Shown here: positions 51,004-59,350 of the stretch, piece by piece
How positions within the stretch are numbered: position 1 is the stretch's first letter
How the letters are laid out: every line of letters begins with the position of its first letter
From: Streptomyces flaveus
GTDB taxonomy: Bacteria; Actinomycetota; Actinomycetes; Streptomycetales; Streptomycetaceae
Assembly: GCF_014647675.1 (NCBI RefSeq)
Contig: NZ_BMPQ01000007.1
Span: forward strand, 201,249-265,248
Direction of reading: 5' to 3'
DNA: 64,000 bases
Program-made: the position numbers and the translations under genes
Notes under the pieces: model-generated
Told to the model about the DNA's origin: nothing
The model's database searches: none
The model's input: the letters and a program-made list of their open reading frames with translations, nothing else

Positions 51004-51345
51004 ATGTCCGCGCTACCGCACGAGCCGGGCCCGCAGGCCGCGGATCCGCACCGACTCGAACACGCCGAGGGCCCGCAGACGCTCGCCGAGCTGCGCACCG
51101 CGCTCGCGGTGATCAGCCCCGAGGTGCTGACCGCTTTCAATGCGCGGCTCGACGCCGCGACGTTCGGTGAGGAGCACGCCGAGGTCATCGCCAAGGCCCG
51201 CCGCACCGTGGCGTTCTCGAACCGCGCCGAGGTGTCGGCCCCCGAAGTGGCCTCCACCGACGGTACGGGCGGGGCCGGTGGTACGGACGGGGCGCGGCCG
51301 ACCGAGGATCCGTGGGCTCACCTTGACGTGCGGGACAACGCCTGA
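51004..51345 (+). CDS. Small hypothetical protein
   Basis: A 113-aa protein with helical core EGPQTLAELRTALAVISPEV then LTAFNARLDAATFGEEHAEV, ending in an Asp/Gly-rich tail (DPWAHLDVRDNA). GGAGG lies 9 nt before the ATG. The helical core resembles antitoxin-like or DUF6247-type small proteins, but I cannot assign it. A possible coupled ORF with good codon bias follows in another frame (51322-51432). Confidence 0.65.
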   Translation: MSALPHEPGPQAADPHRLEHAEGPQTLAELRTALAVISPEVLTAFNARLDAATFGEEHAEVIAKARRTVAFSNRAEVSAPEVASTDGTGGAGGTDGARPTEDPWAHLDVRDNA

Positions 51346-51453
51346 CGATCCCATCGCACAGGCCCGCCGGCTCGGCCTGGCCAAGCGCTTGCCGGTCGTG
51401 CCGCTCCTCGTACCAGGCGCACTCCTCACCCGGAAGCGGGACAAGGAGCCGTA
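51322..51453 (+). CDS. Possible small ORF overlapping the previous gene
   Basis: A 43-codon frame from TTG 51322 to TAA encodes TPDDPIAQARRLGLAKRLPV and then VPLLVPGALLTRKRDKEP, with about 80 % G/C at third positions, i.e. coding-like. There is no ribosome site of note and no upstream ATG. It could be a coupled downstream ORF or the remains of a frame-shifted C terminus of the gene before. It runs 27 bp past the 3' end of the metallophosphoesterase gene. Confidence 0.3.
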
Positions 51454-52934
51454 AGCCGAACAGGGCTGATGCCGGACAGGTCGTGCGCCGTCATGCTGTT
51501 GCGGTCGGTGACCGAGCGGCCTAGTGCGTGGTGCGGCCACAGGCCTCCGGCCACCCGGCGGCTGCGCTCGCCCCATTCGCGGGCCGCGGCGCTGCTGGTC
51601 TTGTAGTGGTTGAGGGCGTAGCCGCCGGAGTGGATCCTCAGCAGGCAGAAGCCGCCGGGATAGTCCTTGACGGCGCTGACCTCCTGCAGGGTGACGTGCG
51701 GGGCCTGCGGCAGGACGGTGCGCTTGTTGCGGTGGGTGTGGCCCGCGTGGTGCAGGAAGACACCGGGCGCGGCGGCATAGGCCTCCAGGATGGAGCGGGC
51801 CTGGCGGCGGCCCAGGCGCTGCCCCCGCGACACGGGGAAGAGGGAGTCCCGTACGGTCAGCGGATGGTGACCGAACACGATGGTGGGCTGGTCCCTGTGC
51901 TCCTTCAACCGGGCCCGGAACCAGGACAGTTGCTCGGCACCGAGCCCGCCCGCGTCGGCGCCGTTGCCGTCCTTCTCGTACGTGTCGAGCCCGATGATCC
52001 GCAGCCCGCCGAGGTCGCGGGCGAAGTACGCGGGACCCTCGCCGCCGAGGAACCCGTCACGGAAGGCGTCGTCATCGCCGCGGCGACGGGGCCGGTCGTG
52101 GTTCCCGCGTACGACGAAGTAGTCCTGCCCGTGTGGGCCGAAGCCGTCCAGGATCCGCTTGGCCTCGGCCAGGTCCCGCGGCGCACCGCCGGCCGAGATG
52201 TCCCCCGCGGCCAGCAGCAGGTCCGCTCCGCGCCGCCGGGCCTCCTCCACCAGAGCGCGGCTCATGATCTCCGGATACGGCGCGAGCCCCGGCTCCTGCG
52301 CCACCCCGCGCAGCAGGGGTACGCCGGCCATGAGACCGGAGGTGGTCTCCCCGACATGGAGGTCGTTGCAGAGCGCGATCGACAGCAGATGCCGCCCCGG
52401 CGGGGGCTGCGGTGTGGTGAAGGAGTACGGACCCCCGCTCGAGCCGAGCCCGTAGAGGTTGGTGCCGACGGCGTTGCCGCGGATGAGGTGCAGCGGTGTG
52501 GGTGTGGCGGCCCTGCCTCGCGAGCGGGCCTGGTAGTAGTACGTCTGCCCCGGCTCCAGGCCCGTGAGTTCCACCTGGTGGTGTGCGGTGGGCCGGTCTT
52601 CTGCCGCGCTGCGGTCCAGCCGGGCGGGGTGAGTGCCGTAGACGACCTCGCCCTCCGTGACGGCGGGGAGCATGTGGCCCAGCCCGTCGTCGGTGCCGGG
52701 TATCCCCGTGTACCAGGTGATGACGGCGCTGTCCTCGGTCAGGGTGCCCAGTTCCAGGTGGACGGCGGCCAGGGTGTCGGGGTGACGGTGGTGGCTTTTG
52801 CGTGCGGGGCCGTGGAGGGCGGCGGCAGCGGCCCGCAGCAGAGTGGGGGCGAGGAGGGCGCCGGATCGTACGACTTCACACGGTGAGGGCAGGGCCGACA
52901 GGGCCGCGAGGGGGGCGGAGAAACAGCAGCGCAT
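51426..52934 (-). CDS. Metallophosphoesterase with N-terminal fibronectin-like domain
   Basis: Calcineurin-type metallophosphatase (502 aa). Seen: an N-terminal region with the purple-acid-phosphatase-like domain (LTGLEPGQTYYYQARSRG), then the metal motifs SIALCNDLHVGE (D-x-H), LLLAAGDISAGG (GDxx), VVRGNHDRPRRRG (GNHD), FGHHPLTVRDS and HAGHTHRNKRT (GHxH). The order matches the family exactly. No clean signal peptide, but the N terminus has a hydrophobic stretch (SGALLAPTLLRAAAAALHG). The start is uncertain: ATG 52934 has a weak site. Substrate unknown. Confidence 0.88.
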   Translation of the reverse strand: MRCCFSAPLAALSALPSPCEVVRSGALLAPTLLRAAAAALHGPARKSHHRHPDTLAAVHLELGTLTEDSAVITWYTGIPGTDDGLGHMLPAVTEGEVVYGTHPARLDRSAAEDRPTAHHQVELTGLEPGQTYYYQARSRGRAATPTPLHLIRGNAVGTNLYGLGSSGGPYSFTTPQPPPGRHLLSIALCNDLHVGETTSGLMAGVPLLRGVAQEPGLAPYPEIMSRALVEEARRRGADLLLAAGDISAGGAPRDLAEAKRILDGFGPHGQDYFVVRGNHDRPRRRGDDDAFRDGFLGGEGPAYFARDLGGLRIIGLDTYEKDGNGADAGGLGAEQLSWFRARLKEHRDQPTIVFGHHPLTVRDSLFPVSRGQRLGRRQARSILEAYAAAPGVFLHHAGHTHRNKRTVLPQAPHVTLQEVSAVKDYPGGFCLLRIHSGGYALNHYKTSSAAAREWGERSRRVAGGLWPHHALGRSVTDRNSMTAHDLSGISPVRLTAPCPASG

Positions 52935-53159
52935 GCCTGAGTATGTGCCCGCGCGCGGTGAACGCCGACGACGGTGTCGGCGGTGGTGCCGGGTATGGAA
53001 TGCGACAACTCCGCCCTGTTGCCGACTTTTCGATCTTTCTCCGTGCTTCACGCTCTCGTTCACGCGAGCTCAACAGCGTTGTACCGCAAGGGATTTGGCG
53101 GGACCTTGGGGGAGCGTCCCGCACGCTGCTTCGGAGTGGCACACCAGCAAGTCGGCCGC
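52935..53159. other. Non-coding-looking stretch before a gene fragment
   Basis: About 225 bp with lower GC and no coherent codon bias. I see no element or gene in it; it holds the promoter of the minus-strand phosphoesterase. Confidence 0.4.
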
Positions 53160-53309
53160 GCCTCTCACCCGGACGTGTTTTTCGCCACCTTCTTCACGCG
53201 GTTGCCCTGGGCCATGGCCGGGTTGAGCGCGTCGCGCCTCGACAGCGCCTTCTACGAGGACTTCAAGCGCGTCTGCGTCAACTACGGCGGCGGGACGGTC
53301 CAGTCGTAG
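53160..53309 (+). pseudogene. 3' fragment of an unidentified gene
   Basis: The frame ending at 53309 shows strong third-position GC only in its last 150 bp, encoding HPDVFFATFFTRLPWAMAGL followed by SASRLDSAFYEDFKRVCVN and a Gly-rich end. The part before it (52974-53159, same frame) has poor codon bias. So this looks like the last 50 codons of a lost gene. I cannot name the family. Confidence 0.4.
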
Positions 53310-53346
53310 GACGACCGGGCCGGTTCGTGGTGGAGGCAGGCGCGGG

Positions 53347-54243
53347 TCAGCTGTCCGGCGTGGTTTCGCGGGTGTTGTGGTCGGTGGGCAGGGGCTGGTC
53401 GCGGGTGGCGGCCCAGGAGGCGAGGAGTTGCAGGGCGTCGTGCTCGGGTGTGCCGGGGGCGGCGCTGTAGGCGGTGAGGGTCAGGCCGGGCTGGGCGGGC
53501 AGTTCCATGGCGTCGAAGTCGAGGGTGAGGACGCCGACGGCGGGGTGGTGGAAGGATTTGCGGCCGGTGTGGTGCAGGCGCACGTTGTGCTTGGCCCAGG
53601 CGGTGCGGAACTCCTCGTTGCGGGTGACGAGTTCGCCGATGAGTCCGGTCAGGTCACGGTCGTGCGGGGCGCGTCCTGCCTCGGTGCGCAGCAGGGCGAC
53701 GGTGGTGTTCACGGACTCCTCCCAGTTGGGGAAGAAGTCGCGGCCGCGCGGGTCGAGGAACTGGAAGCGGGCGATGTTGGCCGTCTTCGTGGCGTGATCG
53801 GGAAAGAGAGGCGAGTACAGGGCGCGGCCGAGGCGGTTGGCGGCCAGGATGTCCAGGCGGCCGTTGCGTATGAAGGCGGGGGAGTTGGTCATGGACTCCA
53901 GGACGCGCAGGACGCTGCCGGGCAGAGGGCCGCGGCGTTTGGCCCGGCGGGCGGGACGCTTGGCGGCGGCACGCGCCAGGTCGTAGAGGTGGGCGCGTTC
54001 GGCGTCGTCGAGCTGGAGGGCGTTCGCCACGGCGTCCAGGACTCCCTCTGAGGCTCCGGCGAGGTGTCCGCGCTCCAGTCGGACGTAGTAGTCGATGCTG
54101 ACGCCGGCGAGGAGGGCGACTTCTTCGCGGCGCAGGCCCGGCACGCGCCGGTTGCCGCCGTAGGCGGGCAGGCCGGCCTGCTGGGGTGTGATCTTGGCGC
54201 GGCGGGAGGCCAGGAACTCGCGGATGTCGCCCTCGGTACTCAC
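53347..54243 (-). CDS. XRE-family regulator with MmyB-type ligand domain
   Basis: Transcriptional regulator (298 aa). Residues 1-80: helix-turn-helix with PGLRREEVALLAGVSIDYYV (XRE). Residues 100-290: MmyB-like PAS/ligand domain (VLRVLESMTNSPAFIRNGRL, ILAANRLGRALYSPLF, LVTRNEEFRTAWAKHNVRLH). Such proteins often bind fatty acids and regulate neighbouring oxidoreductases. GTG 54243 is the start. The likely targets are the cupin/CMD/SDR genes downstream in the opposite direction (inference). Confidence 0.9.
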   Translation of the reverse strand: MSTEGDIREFLASRRAKITPQQAGLPAYGGNRRVPGLRREEVALLAGVSIDYYVRLERGHLAGASEGVLDAVANALQLDDAERAHLYDLARAAAKRPARRAKRRGPLPGSVLRVLESMTNSPAFIRNGRLDILAANRLGRALYSPLFPDHATKTANIARFQFLDPRGRDFFPNWEESVNTTVALLRTEAGRAPHDRDLTGLIGELVTRNEEFRTAWAKHNVRLHHTGRKSFHHPAVGVLTLDFDAMELPAQPGLTLTAYSAAPGTPEHDALQLLASWAATRDQPLPTDHNTRETTPDS

Positions 54244-54329
54244 GCATTCAAGGCTAGGTCGGGCGGCGTACGCGTGGGGGGTTCTGTCAGTACCGGTAAC
54301 GGCAGACCCTTCTCCAGCTCATTGGCCTG

Positions 54330-54432
54330 CGTTTTCCTCGATGACGGAGCGGTCGAGGCCGAGGACCTTCTCGCCCAGGCCGACGCCGCCCGCGCGCTGG
54401 GCACGGGCCTCGCCCACACCGACGCCGCCTGA
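54330..54432 (+). pseudogene. 3' fragment of an unidentified gene
   Basis: Frame ending at 54432 reads FLDDGAVEAEDLLAQADAAR and ends ALGTGLAHTDAA, with almost all third positions G or C, but it has no upstream body because the XRE gene start is only 87 bp away. It appears to be the last 30 to 35 codons of a lost gene. Confidence 0.35.
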
Positions 54433-54469
54433 TCCATCCCCCCAACCCCGCACCTCTGAGAGAGACACC

Positions 54470-54877
54470 ATGGAATTCGTCAAGCAGCAGGCCACTGTCA
54501 AGGCTCCCGCGGACTGGTTCACCGGCGACGTCTGGTTCGACGTGATCTACGCGGGCCAGGAGCCGTCCCGGATGCGCGCCAACATGGTCCGCTTCTCCCC
54601 GGGCGCCCGTACCCACTGGCACTCGCACGTGCTGGGCCAGACCCTGCACGTCGTCTCCGGCATCGCCCTGATCGGCACCCGTGACGGCACCGTCTTCGAG
54701 GCTCATCCCGGCCAGACCGTCACCTGCCCCCCGAACGAGGAGCACTGGCACGGCGCCACCCCCGACCGCTTCATGGAGCACATCGCCATGTGGGAGGGCA
54801 AGGGCGACGGCAGCGAGGAGACCACCTGGAACGAGCCGGTCACCGACGAGCAGTACAGCCGCCCCCGCAGCCGCTGA
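54470..54877 (+). CDS. Cupin-domain protein
   Basis: Small single-domain cupin (135 aa). Seen: metal motif 1 PGARTHWHSHVLGQTLHVVS (His-x-His and later His), motif 2 PGQTVTCPPNEEHWHGATPD. This is the family seen next to carboxymuconolactone-decarboxylase-like proteins. It may act as an isomerase or small oxygenase in aldehyde or quinone handling. GAGAGAGACACC precedes the ATG. Followed 184 bp later by the CMD gene. Confidence 0.88.
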   Translation: MEFVKQQATVKAPADWFTGDVWFDVIYAGQEPSRMRANMVRFSPGARTHWHSHVLGQTLHVVSGIALIGTRDGTVFEAHPGQTVTCPPNEEHWHGATPDRFMEHIAMWEGKGDGSEETTWNEPVTDEQYSRPRSR

Positions 54878-55061
54878 CCGGCCCGCGCCGGGAGGCGGCG
54901 GACCGGCTCCCGCTCTGTCACCCGGCCGACGTACGAGCCGGCGGCCCGAGCATCTGCGGCAGTCGGGGCGGCGCCACGCCACCGACGAGGAAAGCAACGG
55001 TCCGTACGTGAGCACGGGCCCCCTGGGCCTGTGACCCGCGGATCGGACGAGAGGAACTTCG

Positions 55062-55388
55062 ATGACCGACCAACAGAAGCAGATCGGCGGCGGACGCCGC
55101 ACGATCGGTGATTTCGCTCCGAAGCTCGCCGAGCTCACCGACGACGTCCTGTTCGAGGACGTGTGGAATCGTACCGAGCTGGCCGCCCGCGACCGCAGCC
55201 TGATCACCGTCGCCGTCCTCGTCGCGGGTGGTGACGCCGACCAGCTCAGCTTCCACCTCGGACGAGCGAAGGAGAACGGCGTCAGCGAGACCGAACTCAT
55301 CGAGGCGATCACCCATCTCGCCTTCTACGCCGGCTGGCCCAAGGCGATGACGGCGATCACGACCGCGAAGCAGGTCTTCTCGGCCTGA
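55062..55388 (+). CDS. Carboxymuconolactone decarboxylase-family protein
   Basis: CMD/AhpD-like protein (108 aa). Seen: APKLAELTDDVLFEDVWNRT, LAARDRSLITVAVLVAGGDA and ETELIEAITHLAFYAGWPKA. It lacks the Cys-x-x-Cys-His of AhpD, so it belongs to the decarboxylase/isomerase-like subgroup common beside cupins. Function unproven. Confidence 0.88.
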   Translation: MTDQQKQIGGGRRTIGDFAPKLAELTDDVLFEDVWNRTELAARDRSLITVAVLVAGGDADQLSFHLGRAKENGVSETELIEAITHLAFYAGWPKAMTAITTAKQVFSA

Positions 55389-55412
55389 ATGCCAGGGTAG
55401 GAGCTGCCAGGG

Positions 55413-55428
55413 CGCCTCCCCGGAGGCG
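55413..55428. promoter_or_regulatory. Palindrome CGCCTCC-CC-GGAGGCG
   Basis: 16-bp perfect dyad in the gap between the CMD gene and the SDR, next to two direct TGCCAGGG copies 15 bp apart (55390 and 55405). Candidate operator or weak terminator. Confidence 0.35.
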
Positions 55429-55466
55429 AGCCCGTACAGCGGCTTGGAACAGAAGGAGGTACTCCC

Positions 55467-55565
55467 ATGCGAGGAGCAGGCGTGCACGTTGCCGGTGAGG
55501 CTCTCGGGCTCCCAGGGGTGGAGCCCGGCCGGGCCTCTCGGTTGCTAGGGGCGGTGCGATCGTGA
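55467..55565 (+). CDS. Possible 32-codon upstream ORF coupled to the SDR
   Basis: ATG 55467 has a very good AAGGAGGT 6 nt upstream. The frame MRGAGVHVAGEALGLPGVEP, then GRASRLLGAVRS ends with TGA overlapping the GTG of the SDR (GTGA). This placement is that of a coupled uORF; the peptide itself matches nothing I know. Confidence 0.35.
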   Translation: MRGAGVHVAGEALGLPGVEPGRASRLLGAVRS

Positions 55566-56287
55566 GCCGGATCCTGGTGACCGGTTCCGCCGACGGCCTG
55601 GGACGTGCCGCGGCGGATTCGCTGCTGTCCGCGGGACACGACGTGGTGGTGCACGCCCGGAACCGCCGGCGCGCGGCGGGCCTCGACGCGCTGGTCGACC
55701 GTGGAGCACACGTCGTGGTGGGCGACTTCGTGGAGCGTGACGCCGTACGTGGCGTCGCCACGGAGCTGAACGACGCCGAGCCGCTCGACGCGGTCATCCA
55801 CAACGCCGGCGTGTGGAGCGGGCCGGCGGTCATGCCGGTCAACATCGTCGCCCCGTACCTGCTCACGGCCCTGCTCCGCGGCCCCCGCCGGCTGGTGTAC
55901 CTGAGCAGCGGCTCGCATTTCGGTGGTCGTCCCTCGCTCGACGGCGTGGACTGGCGGGGCGAGAGCGCGGGCTCGTACTCCGACAGCAAACTGTTCGTCA
56001 CGACACTGGCGGCCGCGGTGGCTCGTCTGCGCCCCGGGGTGCTGAGCAACGCCGTGGACCCGGGCTGGGTGCCGACGAAGATGGGCGGACCGGGCGCACC
56101 GGACGATCTGGAGCTCGGCCATCGCACGCAGGAGTGGCTCGCCGCCGGCGACGAACCCGAGGCCCTGACGACCGGCGGGTACTGGTACCACCGCCAGCGG
56201 CAGCAGCCGCACCGCGCAGTGAACGACGAGACGTTCCAGGACCGCCTCCTGGAGGCGTTGGCCGAGGAGACGGGCACCGCACTTTGA
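55562..56287 (+). CDS. SDR-family NAD(P)-dependent oxidoreductase
   Basis: Short-chain dehydrogenase (241 aa). Seen: VTGSADGLGRAAADSL (nucleotide turn), VIHNAGVWSG (NNAG variant HNAG), LSSGSHFGG with catalytic Ser, and GSYSDSKLFVTTL with Tyr-x-x-x-Lys. The start is a GTG overlapping the small upstream ORF. Probably acts with the cupin and CMD proteins on a small carbonyl compound (inference). Confidence 0.88.
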   Translation: MSRILVTGSADGLGRAAADSLLSAGHDVVVHARNRRRAAGLDALVDRGAHVVVGDFVERDAVRGVATELNDAEPLDAVIHNAGVWSGPAVMPVNIVAPYLLTALLRGPRRLVYLSSGSHFGGRPSLDGVDWRGESAGSYSDSKLFVTTLAAAVARLRPGVLSNAVDPGWVPTKMGGPGAPDDLELGHRTQEWLAAGDEPEALTTGGYWYHRQRQQPHRAVNDETFQDRLLEALAEETGTAL

Positions 56288-56406
56288 GCGGTCACCGCCG
56301 ACAGCGTTGAAGGACTCCACGTCCCTCGTGGTGTGTGGTTCATGCCGTGCACGTGGCGTCGGTGGCGCCGGCACGTCGGCCCCGGCAGGCGCCGGGGCCG
56401 ACCCGG

Positions 56407-57627
56407 TCACGAGCCGGCAGCGGCCTCCGGGCGTGGTTGCCGGTAGGGCTTGACCGCGCGGCGGGCGATGGCGAAGCGATGCGTCTCCGACGGGCCGTCG
56501 TAGATCCGGAACGGCCGGACCTCCCTGAGCAGGCGCGCCAGGGGGGCGTCGGCGGCCGAGATGCCGAGCGCTCCGCAGATCTGCACCGCCCGGTCGACGA
56601 CCCGGTTCACGGCCTCCGCCACGAAGGTCTTGGACACCGACGTGAGTTGCGAGGCAGCGGCGGAGCCGGTGTCCAACTCCCAGGCGGTACGCAGGATCAG
56701 GGCGCGGCTCGCCTCGATGTCGATCTCGGAGTCGGCCAGCATCTGCTGCACCATGCCGAGGTCGCCCAGCACGGAGCCGAACGCCATCCGGGTGCCCGCC
56801 CGCTCCAGCGCGACGTCCTGGGCTCGACGGGCGGCGCCCAGCCAGCGCATGCAGTGGGTCATACGGGCGGGGCCGAGCCGGACCTGGGCGTTCTCGAAGC
56901 CGCGGTCCACGGCTCCGAGCACCCTGTCCTCGCTCACCACGCACTCCTCGAAGGCGAGTTCGCTGTGCCCGGCGAAAATGCTCTCGTCCAGGGTCTCGAT
57001 GTCCCGGACGACGCGCATGCCCGGGGTGTCGGCGTCGACCAGGAACATGGTGGCGCCGCCCGGGTCGCCCGGACTGCCGGAGGTGCGGGCCATGACGATC
57101 GCGAAGCCGGCGCCATGGGCCCCGCTGATGAACCACTTGCGCCCGTCGATGCGCCACCCGCCGGGGACCCGGGTCGCGGTGGTCCGCAGGGAACGGGGGT
57201 CGGCGCCCGCGCCCGGAGCCGGTTCGGTCATCGCGAAGCAGGACCGCACCTCGCCCGCGGCGAGCGGCCGCAGGAAGCGGGCCTTCTGCTCCTCCGTGGC
57301 CACCTTCTCGAGCAGATGCATATTGCCCTCGTCCGGAGCCGCGCAGTTCAGCGCCAGGGGGCCCAGCAGCGAGTACCCGGCGGCTTCGAACACCACCGCC
57401 TGTCCGCGCAGGTCGAGCCCGTGCCCGCCCCACCGCGCCGGCACATGCGGCGCGAACACGCCTGCCTCGCGGGCACCTTTCTGCAGGGTCTCGCGCAGGG
57501 CCTCAGGGGCGTCGTGCACCGACCCGCCGCACTCGCGCTCGGCCGGGATCACCACCTCGCGTACGAACTCCGCGGTGGCCGCGGCAAGTCGGGCGACAGG
57601 TGGATCGACATCGAACTGGATGGGCAC
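56407..57627 (-). CDS. Acyl-CoA dehydrogenase
   Basis: Acyl-CoA dehydrogenase (406 aa), which puts a double bond into an acyl-CoA and passes electrons to ETF (etfBA at 17220). Seen: CFAMTEPAPGAGADPRSLRT (flavin-binding signature), GGWRIDGRKWFISGAHGAGF and the C-terminal QICGALGISAADAPLARLLR with FRIYDGPSETHRFAIARRAV (Glu region). GTG 57627 is the start. Divergent from the enoyl-CoA hydratase operon. Confidence 0.93.
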   Translation of the reverse strand: MPIQFDVDPPVARLAAATAEFVREVVIPAERECGGSVHDAPEALRETLQKGAREAGVFAPHVPARWGGHGLDLRGQAVVFEAAGYSLLGPLALNCAAPDEGNMHLLEKVATEEQKARFLRPLAAGEVRSCFAMTEPAPGAGADPRSLRTTATRVPGGWRIDGRKWFISGAHGAGFAIVMARTSGSPGDPGGATMFLVDADTPGMRVVRDIETLDESIFAGHSELAFEECVVSEDRVLGAVDRGFENAQVRLGPARMTHCMRWLGAARRAQDVALERAGTRMAFGSVLGDLGMVQQMLADSEIDIEASRALILRTAWELDTGSAAASQLTSVSKTFVAEAVNRVVDRAVQICGALGISAADAPLARLLREVRPFRIYDGPSETHRFAIARRAVKPYRQPRPEAAAGS

Positions 57628-57679
57628 GGTTTCTCCCGCCGACGGGCTACGGGCACCGATGCCCGTCGCATCCTAGAAA

Positions 57680-57769
57680 CTGTACAGCGTCTTCAGTATC
57701 TTGCTGAGTGGCGCTCGACGTGAGGAGCGTTGGATCTGAGGAGCGCTTGATCTGGGGAGCATTCGGCCC
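57680..57769. promoter_or_regulatory. Divergent promoter region with CTGTACAG palindrome and 16-bp tandem repeats
   Basis: CTGTACAG (57680-57687) is a perfect 8-bp palindrome in an AT-rich island. Downstream, GAGGAGCGTTGGATCT (57722-57737) and GAGGAGCGCTTGATCT (57738-57753) are tandem copies with two mismatches, followed by a decayed third (GGGGAGC...). Confidence 0.4.
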
Positions 57770-57800
57770 GGCGGTCCTCGACGACGGAAGAAGACCCCCT

Positions 57801-58625
57801 ATGAGCACCCAGCCGGTCCGTGTTGTCCGTCATCCCGACGGAGTCGTCGAGCTGAGGCTGGAGGACCCCGGGAGAGGCAACGCCCTGGACCTCCCGACGG
57901 CCGAGGCGCTGCGGGACGCGACCGCCGAGGTGGCCGCCGACCCGGGCGGCGCGGTTCTGCTGCGGGCGGCAGGCGCCGCCTTCTGTGTGGGCGGTGACCT
58001 GCGCGCCTTCGCCGGCCGGGGCGAGGAAACGGGTGCCTATGTGCACGCCGTGGCGACCGCCGCACACGCCGCGGTGCGGACTCTGTACGAGCTGCCCGTG
58101 CCCGTGGTGACCGCCGTGCGCGGCGCCGCCGCGGGCGGCGGGATCGGTCTCGCCCTGGTCGGCGACATCGTCCTGGCCGCACGGTCGGCGCGCTTCCGGC
58201 TGGCGTACACGGCGATGGGGCTCACCCCGGACTGCGGGGCCACCTGGCTCCTGCCGCGCCTGGTGGGCCCCCGTCTGGCGACGGACCTGGTCCTCACCAA
58301 CCGGGTCCTCACGGGCGACGAGGCCGAGCGGCTCGGCCTGGTCTCCCGGGTCGTCGAGGGCGGCGAAGTGGACGAGGCCGCGTACCGGACCGCCGCCGAA
58401 CTGGCAGGTGGGGCGGGTGAGGCGCTGCGTGCCGCGAAGCGCCTGCTGCGTGACGGTGCCGAGGACGGGCTGAGCCGTCACCTCGACGAGGAGGCGCGGC
58501 TGATCGCCGGCCTGGCCGGGAGCGACGAGGCGCAGGCGCGGATGACCGCGTTCCTGGCCCCGCGGGTTCGTACACGGGTGCGCAGCGGCCAGTCCGCGCC
58601 AGGCAGTCCGGAAAGTGTTTCTTGA
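57801..58625 (+). CDS. Enoyl-CoA hydratase/isomerase family protein
   Basis: Crotonase-fold protein (274 aa). Seen: AAFCVGGDLRAFAGRG (oxyanion loop), AVRGAAAGGGIGLALVGDIV (second oxyanion loop) and FRLAYTAMGLTPDCGATWLL (catalytic region). Next step after acyl-CoA dehydrogenase in beta-oxidation-like breakdown. ATG 57801 is preferred; the frame is open to 57708. Confidence 0.92.
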   Translation: MSTQPVRVVRHPDGVVELRLEDPGRGNALDLPTAEALRDATAEVAADPGGAVLLRAAGAAFCVGGDLRAFAGRGEETGAYVHAVATAAHAAVRTLYELPVPVVTAVRGAAAGGGIGLALVGDIVLAARSARFRLAYTAMGLTPDCGATWLLPRLVGPRLATDLVLTNRVLTGDEAERLGLVSRVVEGGEVDEAAYRTAAELAGGAGEALRAAKRLLRDGAEDGLSRHLDEEARLIAGLAGSDEAQARMTAFLAPRVRTRVRSGQSAPGSPESVS

Positions 58626-58711
58626 TTACCTCTTCACTAACACCTCCGCCGGAGCGTAACCTCCGGGCAACACAGAACTGAGGAACCGGGCGACAGCACC
58701 GGGGAAATGGT

Positions 58712-59350
58712 GTGGCGATGCAATCTGCTGCCGTGGGCCGGACGGACGCTCTCGACGAGAACCTCACCGAAGCCGTGGTCGACCTCGTTCTGCGTGGAAT
58801 GTGGCGCGGCAGGCCCGAGTCCGACCACCGCCCCCTGGTCGACGCCGGGCTGGCCATGGTGAAGGGCCCGATGGTGCTGCCGACCGAGCCCGCCAGGGCA
58901 GCCGCGGCGCGGATCCTGCGGATTTCCGCCGGTTCCGAACAGGAGCAGCGGATCACCGCCGCCTACGAGGCTTTCCTGCCCGTCAACAGGACGCTCCGCG
59001 AAGTGTGCACGGCCTGGCAGTGCCGGCCCGACGGCACGGTCAACGACCACAGCGACAGCGTCTACGACGCCGGAGTGCGCGAGTCGCTGGAAGACGTGCA
59101 CGAGGCCATCCAGCCCGTACTGCGCAGGCTGGACGGGCTGCCGTCGGGCAGCGGGAGTTATGTCACGGCGCTGGAGGAAGCCCTCGACCGCTTCGACGAC
59201 GGCGCGGTGGAGTGGCTGGCCTCGCCCCTGTGCGACTCGTACCACACCGTGTGGATGCGGCTGCACCAGGAACTGCTGCTGGTTCTGGGGATCAGCCGGG
59301 CACAGGACGAGGCGCTCGAAGAGAAACTCGTCACCAGGAGCCGGGGTTGA
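58712..59350 (+). CDS. Hypothetical protein coupled to the PPDK-like gene
   Basis: A 212-aa all-alpha-looking protein I cannot assign. Seen: LTEAVVDLVLRGMWRGRPES, EQEQRITAAYEAFLPVNRTL (winged-helix or helical adaptor look), CTAWQCRPDGTVNDHSDSVY, and DSYHTVWMRLHQELLLVLGI. Start GTG 58712 (GGGGA upstream) or ATG 58718. Its stop overlaps the TTG start of the PPDK-like gene, so the two proteins are made together and probably form a complex or act in one reaction (inference). Confidence 0.72.
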   Translation: MAMQSAAVGRTDALDENLTEAVVDLVLRGMWRGRPESDHRPLVDAGLAMVKGPMVLPTEPARAAAARILRISAGSEQEQRITAAYEAFLPVNRTLREVCTAWQCRPDGTVNDHSDSVYDAGVRESLEDVHEAIQPVLRRLDGLPSGSGSYVTALEEALDRFDDGAVEWLASPLCDSYHTVWMRLHQELLLVLGISRAQDEALEEKLVTRSRG

